DNA from: Gnetum montanum
Taxonomy: Eukaryota; Streptophyta; Gnetopsida; Gnetales; Gnetaceae
Length of the DNA: 64,000 nt
Assembly (NCBI GenBank): GCA_015680685.1
Contig: MNCI01033651.1
Coordinates: 370,733-434,732, forward strand
Direction: 5' to 3'
Each line of letters opens with the position of its first letter. Within the stretch, counting starts at the first letter, position 1. Positions 45,146-57,189 of the stretch are shown here, one piece after another. A program made the position numbers and the translations under genes. The notes beneath the pieces were generated by a model. That model had not been told where the DNA came from. It saw only the letters and a list, made by a program, of their open reading frames with translations, and searched no databases.

Positions 45146-47170
45146 TACCCTCATGACTAAATGAAAACTCATCCTCAAGTTAAAAAAAATGAGGAAAAAG
45201 TTCCTTACAAAATATTGGGAATGTATGGGATTATTGACTAATATGAAAACTACTGACTAACTCTAAGTGCAGCATTATAAAATTTTATTTGAGTGGATGC
45301 ATACAAAATGATAAAGTGACAAGAATACTGGACAAACATTAAAGAGTACAAAATTTTCAGAGGTCTTTAAGAATCAACTGAAGATGATTTTTTGTGTTGC
45401 CACTAGTGGTGGCAAACTTTTAACCTTGATTGTTATGTCGATGCTTCTTTGGTTATGTAAAAAATTCTTGAAGGATGAACTAAAATTTCTTCTCATCGTC
45501 CCATGGATCTAGTAAACGTGCAAAGTTTGAGCTGCTATCTTGTATGTGCTATGATTTGCCCATGGTCATATCCTCTATTGTCCCTCTCTTGGCTTTGTTT
45601 TCGTGCTTGGTAAAAGACCTTCTTCCTTAGTGTTTCTTTTAGCATCACCTATAGTTACCAGAGGATCAACATTAGTTATGGTAAATTTTCCTTAATAATT
45701 AATCCTTTTTGGATCCCTTAGTTTTTTTAAGTACAAGGTGATTGCAACATACTATGCCCAAGGCTATGAGTTAACTAAAATCATCAAGCTATTCACATTA
45801 TTTTGATCAATTACTATTACTTATCATGATGTTCAAAAATAGGATGTTGGAAAAATTTAAAGTAGGCATCCCTAGCCCTCATGATTAATAAGCGTAACTT
45901 TGGAAGTACATAGGTTTTTGAATAATTGAAACCAAAGGTCTAATTCATAAGATGGCCAAGAAATATTAATGGATATGGAAATAGAAAAGTATGAAAACTT
46001 AATGAAATAGATGAGAAGTAGTCCCAACACCATGCATAAATTCAGAGAAACCATCATTGATGTTCTAGAATATGTGAAGGTTAGTTCAAAGCCATGATTA
46101 ACAAAAGTTATCCAAGTGGGTCCTTCCCAAAGTAGGCTCTTGCCATAATGCCCTTGCATAACCACTTCTATAGATGTTCATGGATGTCTGAGAAGTTAAA
46201 TGTAAACCATGCCTTTGTTCCAAACAACACACTATTATTGTGGTTAAGATGTTGCACTATACTACACAAAACCAAAAGGCTCATAATCGCATGCAGCAAT
46301 GAGGTGAATAAGGAAATGAGAAGGGATTGTAGAGATTCGAATGTAAGGTACTTGACCATGTCCACAATAGGTTCTCATGAGAAGTGTGATTAAAATGATC
46401 AACATACCTATTTGTCTAAGTTAATAACAAGTTCATATCATGAACAATGATCTCACATTAATGTGTTTCTTCCTACGAACCACCATGGGTCCATAACCAC
46501 CTCAAAGAACCATCATCACTTCAAAAAGAGAAGAAAAGAGAAGAAGGAAGAAAGGGCCTTAGTTAGAATGGTGCCTTCAGGCATGGGTAACATGTCTTTC
46601 GAGCCCCATGACTAGTGCTTGTAGCCCATTATTGTGTCTAAGGGATGTGCTTTGAATTTCCATTATGGTTTATTAGGTTTTTTGTTTGTTTTATTTATTT
46701 ATTTTTGGTATGGAAGCCACACCATGTAAAGACAGAGCTTCTTTTTTATTGGTTAATGGGGGAGTGATGATACATTCCAAGATGAGTCATAAACCACATA
46801 AAGGAAGTTAAGAAGAGAACCCAACAAGTTCCCTTGAGGTCACATCCTTTGCCATTCCCACTTGGTCATTTCCTCTTTCTTTATAGTACAATGATCATTG
46901 ATTAATTTTAGTTTCATAAAAGAAGAACCAAATTATTTTCATGAAAAAGACCTTTTATTCAAAGAACTAGAGGGATGGATGATTAGTCTCACTACTTTAC
47001 AAAATTACTTACCCAATCATCTTGATAGCATAGCACAAAAAACCCAACACATAGCATTGACTTCTGCATCATGACTTGTCAATTTTATTAATAAAAACAT
47101 AAAATACATTCATAAAACATAAAGATAATGACTCAAGAAAAGAGAAAAATATAAAGAAATGAAAAACATA
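45146..47170 (-). other. Non-coding 3' part of the gag-only element
   Basis: The first 200 bases match the sequence inside the other two Athila 3' LTRs of the window (left of 437 and right of 63763). No pol domain is seen on either strand. A minus-strand open frame at 45872-46165 (97 codons) has no recognisable motif. Confidence 0.6.
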
Positions 47171-47177
47171 TGAAGAA

Positions 47178-49330
47178 TCAGAAAATTCCATAATTGATAA
47201 GCAAATCAGTTATTTCCATGCATCTTTGAGATAGTTTTATATTCTCATTTTCAAGCCACCAGGTATATTTTGGTTTAGTGGCTATTGCATAGATTGGATT
47301 TTGTTCATGCACTTGCTCTTGAACTTTATGGTGGGCTAGTATAGGGGTTGTGTTAATATTTTGAACTTCCGACCCATAATTGCACCCTTTATCACTATTA
47401 GTGATGCATGGAATCTTTTGTCTCTCCACAATGATGGGTTTATCTTTTATGTCTTGTGTTGGAGTGGTAATGGTTATTGGCTTTTGCATGTGATTAGGAG
47501 ACATCATTTTTGTGAGGAAGGTTGTTGCATCAGATTGGCCTTGTGCTAGTTTAGGTGACGTAGTAGGTCCATGAGTGTTTTTCTTTAGCTTATGGTCTTT
47601 CCTCCAGAGGGGACATTTTTGAGAATTTGGTTGAAATCTACAAGCATTGTCATTTATGTGTATGTTCGTAGCACAAGTGGCATTGGCTCGTTGATGTTGT
47701 GATGTTGAACCTTCCTGTGTTGTTGGAGGTGACATATGGTGGAGGTGAGTATGAGAATATTGAGGATATGATGGAGGGTGAGAGGTGTGAGCTAGTGAGC
47801 TTGTCTAAGATGTTATGGGATAATGATATTTTGGAGAGTGGTAGTAGTAATTTGAAGTAGAGGAAGTAAAAATGGTTGGTGAAACAGGGTGTTGAACATA
47901 ATATCCATGTGGGTTCGTTTGGTAGGAAGGATAGGGTTGGTTTGGTGGTGGCCTCCCCCACGACTGTGGCTATTGCCATTGTAGTTGATGCCAGTGTTGA
48001 GGTTGGTAATAAGTCCTCCTAGGATAGTACAGTTGGTTTTGGGGTTGTCTAAAATTACTGTGTGGAAGAGGAAATCTCCTAGGCATGTACTTTTGTACAA
48101 AATTTAGATTTGATGCCCCTACCTAGCTCTTATGTAGATGCAACAAGGTCAGGCAATGACCCTTTAGATGGTCATATATGTAAATGTCACATCCATTATT
48201 TTCATTTATGGTTGAGTTTATAGCCTTTCTTCAGCCACGTTTCTTGTTTGCCGATAAGTGTTCCTAGTTGTTTCTTGGTTCTTTTTCCCTCTTTTTTTTG
48301 TGATTACTTGATTTGCCTTGTGTCACTCTCTCCTCTATGGTTTCTATGCAAGTTTTAACTTTCTCATTCATCCCTTCCAACATCTTGCCTAGTTTTGCTT
48401 CAAGCTCATTGATAAAATTTTGTATTAACAAGGTTGGTTGTAAAGTCATCTCATTGAAAACTAACTCTTTTTCCTCATCATAGATATCTATCCTTTTCTT
48501 TTGAAGAGTTAGATCCTAGTTGTTTTCCTTAACATTTTCCTATTTGCATAGCTCTCCTTCTTCTTTTGCCACACGCTTAATTAGCTCTTGGATTTGATGG
48601 GTTCGTAGCTCATATAATTGACCTAGATCATACATCCCAAGGGTCTCCCTTGTTTCATTATGAAGCCCATCTATGATGTGGAAAAGTTACCTTTCCTCAG
48701 AGAAGCCATGACATAGGAATCTATGTAGTATCAAATAGTATCTATCCAAGGTCACATCCAAGGGTTCATGATTTTCTTGCTTCCACTCTTGGATTTGTCT
48801 CCTCAGGTTGGACACCCTCACATAGGTTTGGTATTTTCATTGACAATTTTTAGCATTGTTGACCACTAGTGAATGGAACTTGGTCCCAATAATCTATACC
48901 AACTTTTTTCTTCATCGATTAGTGTCCTAGGAAAGAGCTTTAGCTTTTTCCATCCATTCTCAATGTTGTATGAGGCACAAGCATCATGGAAGGCTTGTAT
49001 ATAATGTTGTGGATCTGAGTTGTAGCCTCTTGAAAATTTAGAGATATTGTTTATATCAAACTTGGGTAAGTGACTATCCCTACGATGCTTATGAGGTATC
49101 TTAACTGCCTCTGTGATCTATATCAGGCTCTTAGTGGCCAATAAGGGTTCATCGTCATTAGACATGTTGTAATGAAAATTTCTATTTCTATTCATTTGAT
49201 TGTAATGATCTTGTCTATGCTCATGGTAATATCTTTGATTTTGCACTTGGGTTTAATTTTTATCTTTGTCTTGACCCTATAGTGGAGGTTTATCTCTATA
49301 CCTACATTCATCTTCATTAGAACTAAACAT
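47178..49330 (-). pseudogene. Gag of the gag-only Athila-type element
   Basis: The minus strand starts with HKHRRDSHLPKFDINN near 49045-49095, the usual opening of gypsy gag (P.F.G). A capsid-like part and FHIIDGLHNETRETLGMYD (48615-48675) follow, matching the F..GL...TR..L pattern. Then come a helical Lys/Glu-rich segment at 48264-48449, and a Gln/Asn/Thr/Pro-rich C-terminal tail at 47178-47735, open for 185 codons. That tail is the longest open frame in the window. The knuckle pair is not clear (CRFQPNSQKC is a poor match). Frameshifts separate the pieces. Confidence 0.65.
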
Positions 49331-49760
49331 TGAAGAGGAAGAGAAAGATGAGGAACTCAGAGAATTACCATGGGTTCTATAGTTTCCTTATGGTCCCTTG
49401 ATTTATCTTGTCTAGGTTTAGAGGAGGTCCTAGGCCTTGAGGCCCTCCTTGATCTAGGACTTATTCCATCTCCTCTAGGATTGTCTGCACTAGTTTAATA
49501 TAGTCTTTGAGGGTAGTAAGGGTCTAAATGAGCATAGGAAACACCTATTTGAGGTTGTTCACTCTAATTTTCCTTAGTATATATCCTATCATTTCTCTTA
49601 CAAGTGTTCTCATCATATGATGCATTATTGGTCCTATGTGAAGAAGACATGGTTTTGTCTAATAATGTGTGTGATTTAAAATATTAATGTTTTTAAGAGA
49701 TAGATCATTAATACCTTTACATCGATCGTGTATAATATAACTAATCTAGATAACTAGCAC

Positions 49761-49780
49761 CATCCCTGGCAATAATGCCA
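49761..49780 (-). other. Primer binding site, tRNA-Asp type
   Basis: The minus strand reads TGGCATTATTGCCAGGGATG directly inside the LTR end CTCATCA. The Athila-lineage site complementary to plant tRNA-Asp is TGGCGCCGTTGCCGGGGAT. All five differences over 19 bases are transitions (C to T or G to A), four of them at CpG positions of the reference. Confidence 0.8.
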
Positions 49781-49781
49781 A

Positions 49782-50649
49782 TGATGAGCGATGAGGTACC
49801 CCTACACCCAACTATATGAATCACAAGCGTTCACACATGATTTGGTCGAATTCTGTGGATGGGCCTAGTTGTAGCATCTAGATCACTATGTCTTGATCAT
49901 AGTTCATTGTCTTTCCACTTGGACTAGTGGTAGCTTTCTCACGTATGGTTTAGTCCAAAGTGAGGCATATGATTTTTATTAATTTATATTTTATTGTTTT
50001 ACGATTAAAAATATGTTGAAACTCAATTTATAATCAATTCAACTAATCTAATTACTAATTAATAATCAACTACCCCAACATAAGTATCTAATCCCACTTC
50101 CTGTGTACATCCTGAACACATATAATGCTGCTGGGTTACCAAACGTTAAGCATTGCTGGGATTACCAAGAGTCATACACATTCTCGAAGTGATCATACTT
50201 ATGTGCTTAATTAATTAACATGAAAATGTAAATATTAACTAAGTACATGAAAATTAAGTTACATGGAAAGTAAATATAATCTAAGTCAAAGTGCTACAAT
50301 GAATAAGAATCAATCTCAATCTTTTTGCTGCTCATTGGTACATTGCTAGTTGAATAAGACTTTGTACAACTGACTCAGATCCACTCTGTGGGAACTCACC
50401 GACTATTCTCTAAGATTACAAAATAAAACTATGAGAATTTGGCTACTTTATTGAAAAAAATATAACTATTAGAAAACTATCAAAACTAATGCCCAAACTA
50501 TGCACCTAAGTGCTATATTTATAGGCCAGTTTATACCCTGCGATATCAGATATTTGACATTGCATCCTAGGTGTTGACATCAGATACCTAACATCAAGGC
50601 TTCGACATCAGGTACTTGATGTCAAAGCATACAAAAACATGCTTCATCA
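49782..50649 (-). repeat. 5' LTR of the gag-only Athila-type element
   Basis: It pairs with 44301-45145 and is bounded by TGATGAG (plus strand, left) and CTTCATCA (right). The TATA box TATTTATA lies at 50516-50523, with repeated GACATCAG/GATATCAG words between it and 50640. Confidence 0.85.
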
Positions 50650-51392
50650 AGGGATTAGGATCTCATGGAAGGCTTTGATACTTTTTATTCTTACAAAAAT
50701 TATTCTTTGGATGTCAATTATCTTATTATTGGCAAAGGCCTCATAAAAATGTACTACACTAAAGCTTACCCCACTTTGTTTCTTATTGACTATATGACTA
50801 GTAATAAAAATATTTTTTATTTTATTTTTATCAATCTTAACTCTTTCATTTGCAATAACTATTATATTAGAAAAATACTTGGTTAAAGTTTTTTGTCTTG
50901 ATGATAGTGTTTTTCTTGTTAATTAATTCCAAATTCCACATGGATCCCTACAAACATCATCACTGTTTCATAAAATGTGAAGACATTTTTTTAGTGAAAA
51001 TGAATTACCCAAAAAATAATAGATAATTTTTACTAATAAAAAAATCTATCCTATTTTCCATTTTAATTTTTCACTACACAAGAAAAGGTATGAAATTGTA
51101 CCTTTAAACTAGAATTCTTATTTAGCTTCCATTTTGTTGATAAACAATATTGTTACTAGATTTTTGTATTATTGTACATGAAATGAAATTATAATCATAC
51201 TTATAGAACATAATTGAAAGTAAGTTGGAGGGTTCATGAAAGACTTAAGAAGGTCTCAAGTGATGTAACAACTAAAAAATTTTGATGCTAGAAGAATAAA
51301 AAATTTCCTTGCATAATGATTTAACTCTAGATCCATGGGCCTTAAAAATGATTTGGAGCACCTCAATTAGTTTGTTTGATCACTTGAGAACT
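50650..51392 (-). other. Truncated internal part of the second Tat-family element
   Basis: It follows the primer site and G-rich leader on the minus strand. The block at 51280-51350 resembles the leader of the first Tat element at 33590-33660 (shared TTGGTGCTAGAA-like and TCTAGATCC words). It is cut at 50650 by the Athila LTR. The open frame at 50665-50886 on the plus strand has no recognised motif. Confidence 0.45.
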
Positions 51393-51430
51393 TGGGGGGG
51401 AGGGGGGGTGGGGTGGGATGTGGGTGTGGG
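51393..51430 (+). repeat. G-rich tract (potential G-quadruplex)
   Basis: Two runs of seven G separated by an A are followed by GGGG, GGG, GGG and GGGG runs with one- or two-base loops. It lies directly next to the primer binding site of a minus-strand element, so that element's RNA would be C-rich here. Confidence 0.8.
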
Positions 51431-51443
51431 GTTTTGATACCAA
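51431..51443 (-). other. Primer binding site of the second Tat-family LTR
   Basis: The minus strand reads TTGGTATCAAAAC, one base inside the LTR end TTTATCA. Confidence 0.65.
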
Positions 51444-51444
51444 G

Positions 51445-52461
51445 TGATAAAAAATAAATGTAAAAAAACATTTTAACTCAAAAGTTCAGCATAGAAAATG
51501 AGAAGAGAGAGACATAAAATAATATGGTAAAATAATAAAAATTGAAAACTTTGTATGAAAATATCTTTAAAAGAAATTTTGTGGAAAACAAGAGTTTAGA
51601 AGGTATAAATCATGGGCTTTAAAAGCTTGAGGGAATAAAAATATGTTTGAAGTTCAATGCAAATCATGGGGTGTTTTCTACAATTAGATCTACACTTGCC
51701 TATCCTAAATGATCTACTCTTGAACTTTGTTTGCCATAGGATCTCTCTATTATAGAGATCTATACTAGTGGAAAATGGTTCTGGATCCTTGAATGCTTGC
51801 ACTACTCTAAAATTCTCAAGTTTGAATTGAATGCAAAATATTCAAAAGTCTGAAAAATGGTGCAAGCTTTGACTTAAATAGGTCATACATTGATTGATTT
51901 TTTACCAGTTTGATTTTGTGAAATTTCTACCAAATTTTTGACAGTCCTTGAAAATATTTTGATGCTTCTAATGACCAAAATTTGTAACATATATCATGCT
52001 AATGTTTTTTTAAATTTTTAAACATGAAATACCAACGTATGTGGTACTTTTCACCACTCAAAATTGCATTGTATGGGCCATCAATGTATGGAGCTTTTCC
52101 TACCAAATTTGGTTGCATATTTAGGCTATTTTCATGACTCAAATTCCAATGTATAGGCCACTAATGTCTTTGGCTTTTGCTGCTAAATTTTGGTAATATA
52201 TTAATATTTTGGTCCATACATTAGTCTAAATGAAATTTCAACTTGTGGGCTATAAATTTCACTTTACACATTGAAAAATGCTCAAAACTTTTCTAGAATA
52301 AGGCCATAGGATAGGATTGATGGAAAAATAAGAAATTTGTTTCTACCTTTAAATTTCCATCAAATTATAATGTAAATTTGGATTTAAGGTTTTTTTATTT
52401 ATCACATAAATTTTCTTTGGATTGTTTCACTAGTCCTTTGTTGATGTTTGAAGGATTAACA
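51445..52461 (-). repeat. Second Tat-family LTR
   Basis: On the minus strand it runs from TGTTAATCC to TTTATCA, about 1,017 bp, and is collinear with 33763-34666. It contains CCAATGTATGG/AATGTATGGGCC words repeated around 52010-52235. With a primer site inside its low end it reads as a 5' LTR. Confidence 0.6.
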
Positions 52462-53559
52462 CAAGAGACATCAACAAAGAATGCAAAACACCACCATAAA
52501 TTCATCACCAATGCTCCATTTCTTTATTTGATTTTGTAATTATCAAATCATGCCAAGAAGTACTCATGATGGTAAAATAAGGTTACAATGGAATGTTATG
52601 AGTTTAAGATGAGATAAGAGTTATATTTGGTTGTTGGGATGATCACTTTGGCTATTTTAATGATCACATGGGCTAACAAAAAATTTTAGATGTTGACATC
52701 ATGGCTATGGTATGGTAGTGACATGCAGTTGGGCTAAAAAGAGTCTTCATGCTTCATGCTTGAATTGCTGGTTACTCAATAATATATGTTAGAGGACCAT
52801 CACTCCATCCTTGGGCTTCTTTTATGACTCAACTCCTCCTTTTGTTTGTTTGAAGCCATTCATTTTACTTCTGGCTTCATTGGCCTCTTTTCTATCTTGG
52901 CAATTTTCTTCCATGTTTTTTGAGATGAAAGCTTCATTGGGTTTCATTGCTAAGGTTGAATTTTGTTTCATTTTCTCATTAAATGACATGTGTTATATTC
53001 AATGAACTTGATGAACATGTCGAAGGAGATGTTATATGATCATGGTGCATGAATTGCAAACATAGGTTTTCATTATTAACAAGGTAAGGAAGGCTATAAT
53101 TTGGCTACAAGGCTATGGGTCAATGGAAGTGATGTGAGGTAAGCATTGTTGGCATAATCAGACAAGCTAACTAAATCTCATGTATTGAGATCATGTGGTG
53201 ACTCACTACTGTGATGACTTACATCTTTGCAATGGTTCTGAGCTTATCGTGTAAGCAAAACATTAAGAGGATAAGAAAAAAATTCAAAGAATACATGTGA
53301 TTACAAGAGATTTACCTAAGGCTACATGAGCTAATAAGCAGATATAGGTCATCATAGGTTATAATTGGTAAAACATAAGAAATATTTATTTTGTTTTACA
53401 TATTCATGCAAAGTATGTAGTGCTTTAAAATGCCAAAAAGAGAAAGATAAGAGATCACATAGGATTACTTGTTGTAGGCTACAAAGGTTTTTGATGTTAA
53501 TCATTCCTCCAAACCTATAAACAAAGTTAAGCAAAGGATACAGGAAATAGGTTAATGTT
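52462..53559. other. Stretch between LTR and Tat integrase, nothing recognised
   Basis: No domains are seen. It may be the long 3' untranslated region of the Tat pol fragment that ends near 53560, but no polypurine tract lies next to the LTR at 52462. Confidence 0.35.
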
Positions 53560-53819
53560 AGATATAGTAAGGTTTAAGATAGGAATGATTGATTAGATTG
53601 ATTAATTCATTCCCATTCATGTTTGTTAGTCTGAATGCTCTATTTTCATAAGTTTTGGTAACCAAGAAAGATCCTTTCCAATTAATTGAGAACTTATTTG
53701 CATGTTCATGAATGGTCTTAAGGATAGGGTCTTTTTCCTTGACTTTCCACTTGTTTAGAATGTGATGATGCTGTAATTTCTGCCTCTCTTAATATCATTC
53801 AATATTGGTTGGCATTTGT

Positions 53820-54620
53820 ATTTTTTATTCCTTCATTGAATCGAGGTTAATGGTACACAAATCCTTGTTCTGCTTATCATTGATGAAGTTAGATAGAGCT
53901 ACCCTTAATGATGAAACTTGTAATTCAAGAGGAAAATTAGCTTCAGATCCATAAAGAAGGCTATATGGAGTGGCACCAATTATAGTTTTGAAGGTTTTCC
54001 TATAGGTCCAAAGTGCATACAAGAGTCATTCATGCCACTTCTATTTGCTATTATTTAGCATATTCTTAAGGGGTTTATGATGACCTTGTTGCTAGCTATG
54101 GCTTACTCGTTGACTTGTGAATAGTATGGTGATGAAAAGGAATGTTTGATGTTTAATTGTTAACAAAAGGTTCACGTTTCCTATGTACTATACTATGGTA
54201 CATTATCTATAACTATAGCTAGGGGTAAGCCAAAATGGAATACTATGTTGTCTAATACAAATTTATAGAATTGTTGAGCTGTTGTTTTTATTAGAGGAAT
54301 AGATTCAACTTAATTTGTGAAATATTTGGTTACAGTGATGGTGAAGCTATGGCCTATAGAAGACTTAGGTGTTATAGGTTTGATAATGTCAATTCTTCAT
54401 CATTAAAACAACCACATGATCTGAGTAGTATGTAACTCAGTTGGTGAAATGTGTGTTAAGTTACTATGCCATTGATATATTTCACAAGTTTTAACTTTCT
54501 ATAGGGAGTCACCTTTCATATAGGGCTAATAGTATCCTAATTTTCTAATCTTTACAGTCACGACTTTAGGTCGTATGTGTCCTTCACATATGCCCTCACG
54601 AACCTACTTAAGGACTATGC
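53820..54620 (-). pseudogene. Tat integrase remnant
   Basis: The minus strand has a decayed zinc-binding part with REGICEGHIRPK, a core with stops, FGLPLAIVIDN (second catalytic Asp region) and HSFSSPYYSQVNE. The last stands for the S.PY.PQ.NGQ.E block, leaving the final Glu region damaged. The open C-terminal piece at 53825-54022 follows. Confidence 0.75.
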
Positions 54621-54899
54621 GAGCTTCATTTTTCTCCAAACATACTAACAATATGTCATCGTAGGACTTTAAACATAATGTGTTATTAGCTACCATGATA
54701 CATTATTTTGATTGTTTACGTACAATGCCCTTTTAAGAGATGGTTTGGTTCTATGGAGGTTCATCATGCATTAGGTAAAAATTAATGTTGTGATACCACT
54801 CTTGCTGAGGAAAATTATCAGTAGTGACTATAGAGATGCTTTTAGTGTTCTAAATGATGGGAAGAGTAAAATTCTCCATCAAGGAAGGTAACTTGCTAA

Positions 54900-55390
54900 A
54901 CACATTTGACATCGTACTTAGGGCTAAGGTTGCAATGACATTAGCTAAGGTGTTCTCAATTCAGGGGAGGTGTTGTATATCAACATTTGTAAACTGTAGC
55001 ATGAGTTTTTTGGCTAGATCATAGTAAGAGGATAAATGCTTGGATTTGCATGCATAGACCTTAGTTATTTAGTTAACCACAAGTTTTGAATCACCTTTTA
55101 TCATTAAAAATGTGATTCCTTGGTTGTGAGCTGCCATCATTTCTCTGATTAATCCTTCATATGCTGCTACATTGTTGGTACATGAAAATTAAGAACGATA
55201 AGTAAAAGGTTGGATCTCACTAGAAGATAATGTTATTATGGTGGCTGCACTTGCTCCATGGGTAGTTGGAGCTTCATTAAAAGGCATGATGACCTCATAT
55301 CCTTTGGGTATCTCATTAACAATGTTGACATGTTCATTAGGGAATTCAATATCTATGGCTATGTTGTCCTCAATAGGGAAGTTGTGCAAC
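54900..55390 (-). pseudogene. Tat-type RNase H (archaeal-like type)
   Basis: The minus strand reads NEAPTTHGASAATIITLSSS, then EIQPFTYRS, stop, then FSCTNNVAAYEGLIREMM and ITFLMIKGDSKLVVN. This matches the extra RNase H of Tat elements (F.YR..F.CTNN.AEYEAL, then GDS.LV..Q), though AEYEAL reads AAYEGL. The linker with the C-terminal LANVIATLAL follows. Confidence 0.75.
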
Positions 55391-55899
55391 CTTTTGTTAA
55401 GGCCTACAAGATGTAAGGCAGGTCAATATTAGCTATTATGGCCTTCCAACAAGCTATTTAGTTATTCTCATATATATTAGTTGTTATGACTCTTAGCATG
55501 TTTTTCTTATATATGATGTTGACCTGGTTCCTAAGGAGGTAGTGTTTCCACTTCTTTTTAGAGAAGACTAAGGCCAAACAATACTTTTCAACCTCTGTGT
55601 ATCAAGTGTCATAGGCTATTAATGCATGGCTCAAGTAGTAAAAAGGAAATTCTACTCCATCATCTCATTTTTGATAGTGTAGAAAGGCTATGGACATGTC
55701 AGAGATTTTAAGGTAGATGTAAAATGATTTGTCCTTCTCAAATGGGTACATGGTGGGTAGCTGGACAAACTCTTGCTTAAACTTATCAGCTTCTTAACAT
55801 TAGTCAGCCCACTCATAGTAAACTTCCTTTTTAAGAAAGTTTTTCACAGGTTATAACTTATCCATGAGCCTTGAGATGAACCTATGAATGAATTGCAAT

Positions 55900-56670
55900 C
55901 TACCTTGTAATCATCATAGTTACTTAAGATTAGTAGGTGCTTTCAAGTTGTTTATGGCCTTAATCTTATTAGGATCGACATGTATCCTTGCCTTACATAC
56001 TAACAAAACCAAGCATCTTACTAGTTTTAAAGTCTAAGATAAACATCTTAGGATTAGGTCTAAGCTTGTACTTGAGACATTGTTGAAGTACTAGATTTAG
56101 ATCATGTGCAGGGTCATTGGTCTTGGATTTTACTGCTATGTCATCAACATAATCATTAAGTAACCCTAGCATGTAGGCACTAAAAATATAGGTCATAGCT
56201 CATTGATAATTTGCACCTACATTCTTTAGATCAAATGACATCAGGGTATAACAAAAAAGTTTCCAAGAGGTCATGAAGGTCATGTAGAGTTGATGGTCTA
56301 GGTTAATCATAACCTGGTTGTATCTCAAGAACCCATCCATGAAGGATAGTAAGATGTGGCTAATTGTAGTATTAATGAGTTAGTCAATATTAGGCAAAGG
56401 AAAGTCATCTTTAATTGTTACTTTATTAAGGTGTCAGGAATTGATGCAAATATGAATGCTTCTATTATTCTTTGGAACTCCCACTATGTTGGATATCCAA
56501 TCAACATAATTAATAACTTGGATGAATCCAGCTTGGTATAGCTTCTTAATCTCATCACGAACTGCTAGGGATAAAGCTAATCTAACTTTATGAACTTTTT
56601 TCTTAACAACTTTGATACTAGGGTCTAGTATGATGTTATGCTGAACTAAATGTGCATCTAATCCTTGCAT
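55900..56670 (-). pseudogene. Tat reverse transcriptase
   Basis: The segment 56434-56670 is open and carries the fingers block (AGFIQVINYVDWISNIVGVP, then S.H.C...). The segment 55993-56196 holds LLNDYVDDIAVKSKTND with both catalytic aspartates (56133-56160), then LQQCLKYKLRPNPKM and MLGF. The part between is shifted and has stops. Confidence 0.85.
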
Positions 56671-57189
56671 ATCTTTGTATGATCAAGAAAAGACTTTAAT
56701 CATATCTTGAAGGACTTTGGTGATGTCTTGGGTCATCTGGGATTCAAGTGAGAAACTTAGTTTTAGCATTTTCTCCTCACCATTATGTGTTATGATAGGG
56801 AATTCAATAAGAGAATGTTCAATAATGTGACTAGCCTTGAGGTTAAGGGTTTTAACTATGTAAGCATGCCATTCTAGGGACTTCTCTATCAAAGCTATAT
56901 GATCAAATAGGCTCTCAAGTTAAATATCTAGATAATCAAGATCAATTGGTTATTCGACATACCACAAGATCTATTCAGATTCACAGGTAGATCAATTTGT
57001 GCCCATGTATCCATGTCTTGATCCTACATGCCAAAAAAAAAAAACATATTAAGTGACATCTATGTAATAAAATCATTAAAAAATGTTAACATAATGTAAA
57101 GTACTGTAACAAGAGAGCAGAGTAAAGAAAAGTAAGGCTAAAACATAGTAAGAAAAAGGCTAAAGCAACCCAACAAGGTCATAATACGG

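Larger units (their letters stand above)
44301..50649 (-). mobile_element. Athila-type element with two LTRs, gag but no recognisable pol
   Basis: The minus strand runs 5' LTR (49782-50649), primer site (49761-49780), gag (about 49330-47178), a roughly 2-kb tract without recognisable domains, polypurine tract GTCATGAGGGTA (45146-45157) and 3' LTR (44301-45145). The LTRs align along their length with roughly 85 per cent identity by eye. The internal region is only about 4.6 kb. It lacks the protease, reverse transcriptase and integrase expected, so this is a non-autonomous or internally deleted member. No target duplication is obvious. Confidence 0.8.
53560..57010 (-). mobile_element. Tat-type Ty3/gypsy pol: reverse transcriptase, RNase H, integrase
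   Basis: Minus-strand order is a pre-RT linker (56892-56683), RT (56670-55900), RNase H (about 55390-54950) and integrase (about 54620-53820). The RT opens MQGLDAHLVQHNIILDPSIK, followed by EIKKLYQAGFI. The integrase ends MYALWTYRKTFKTIIGATPY with LYGSEANFPLELQ. Both are characteristic of the Tat/Ogre branch. Gag, protease and LTRs are not attached. Beyond 57010 the sequence turns into short repeats. Confidence 0.85.
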
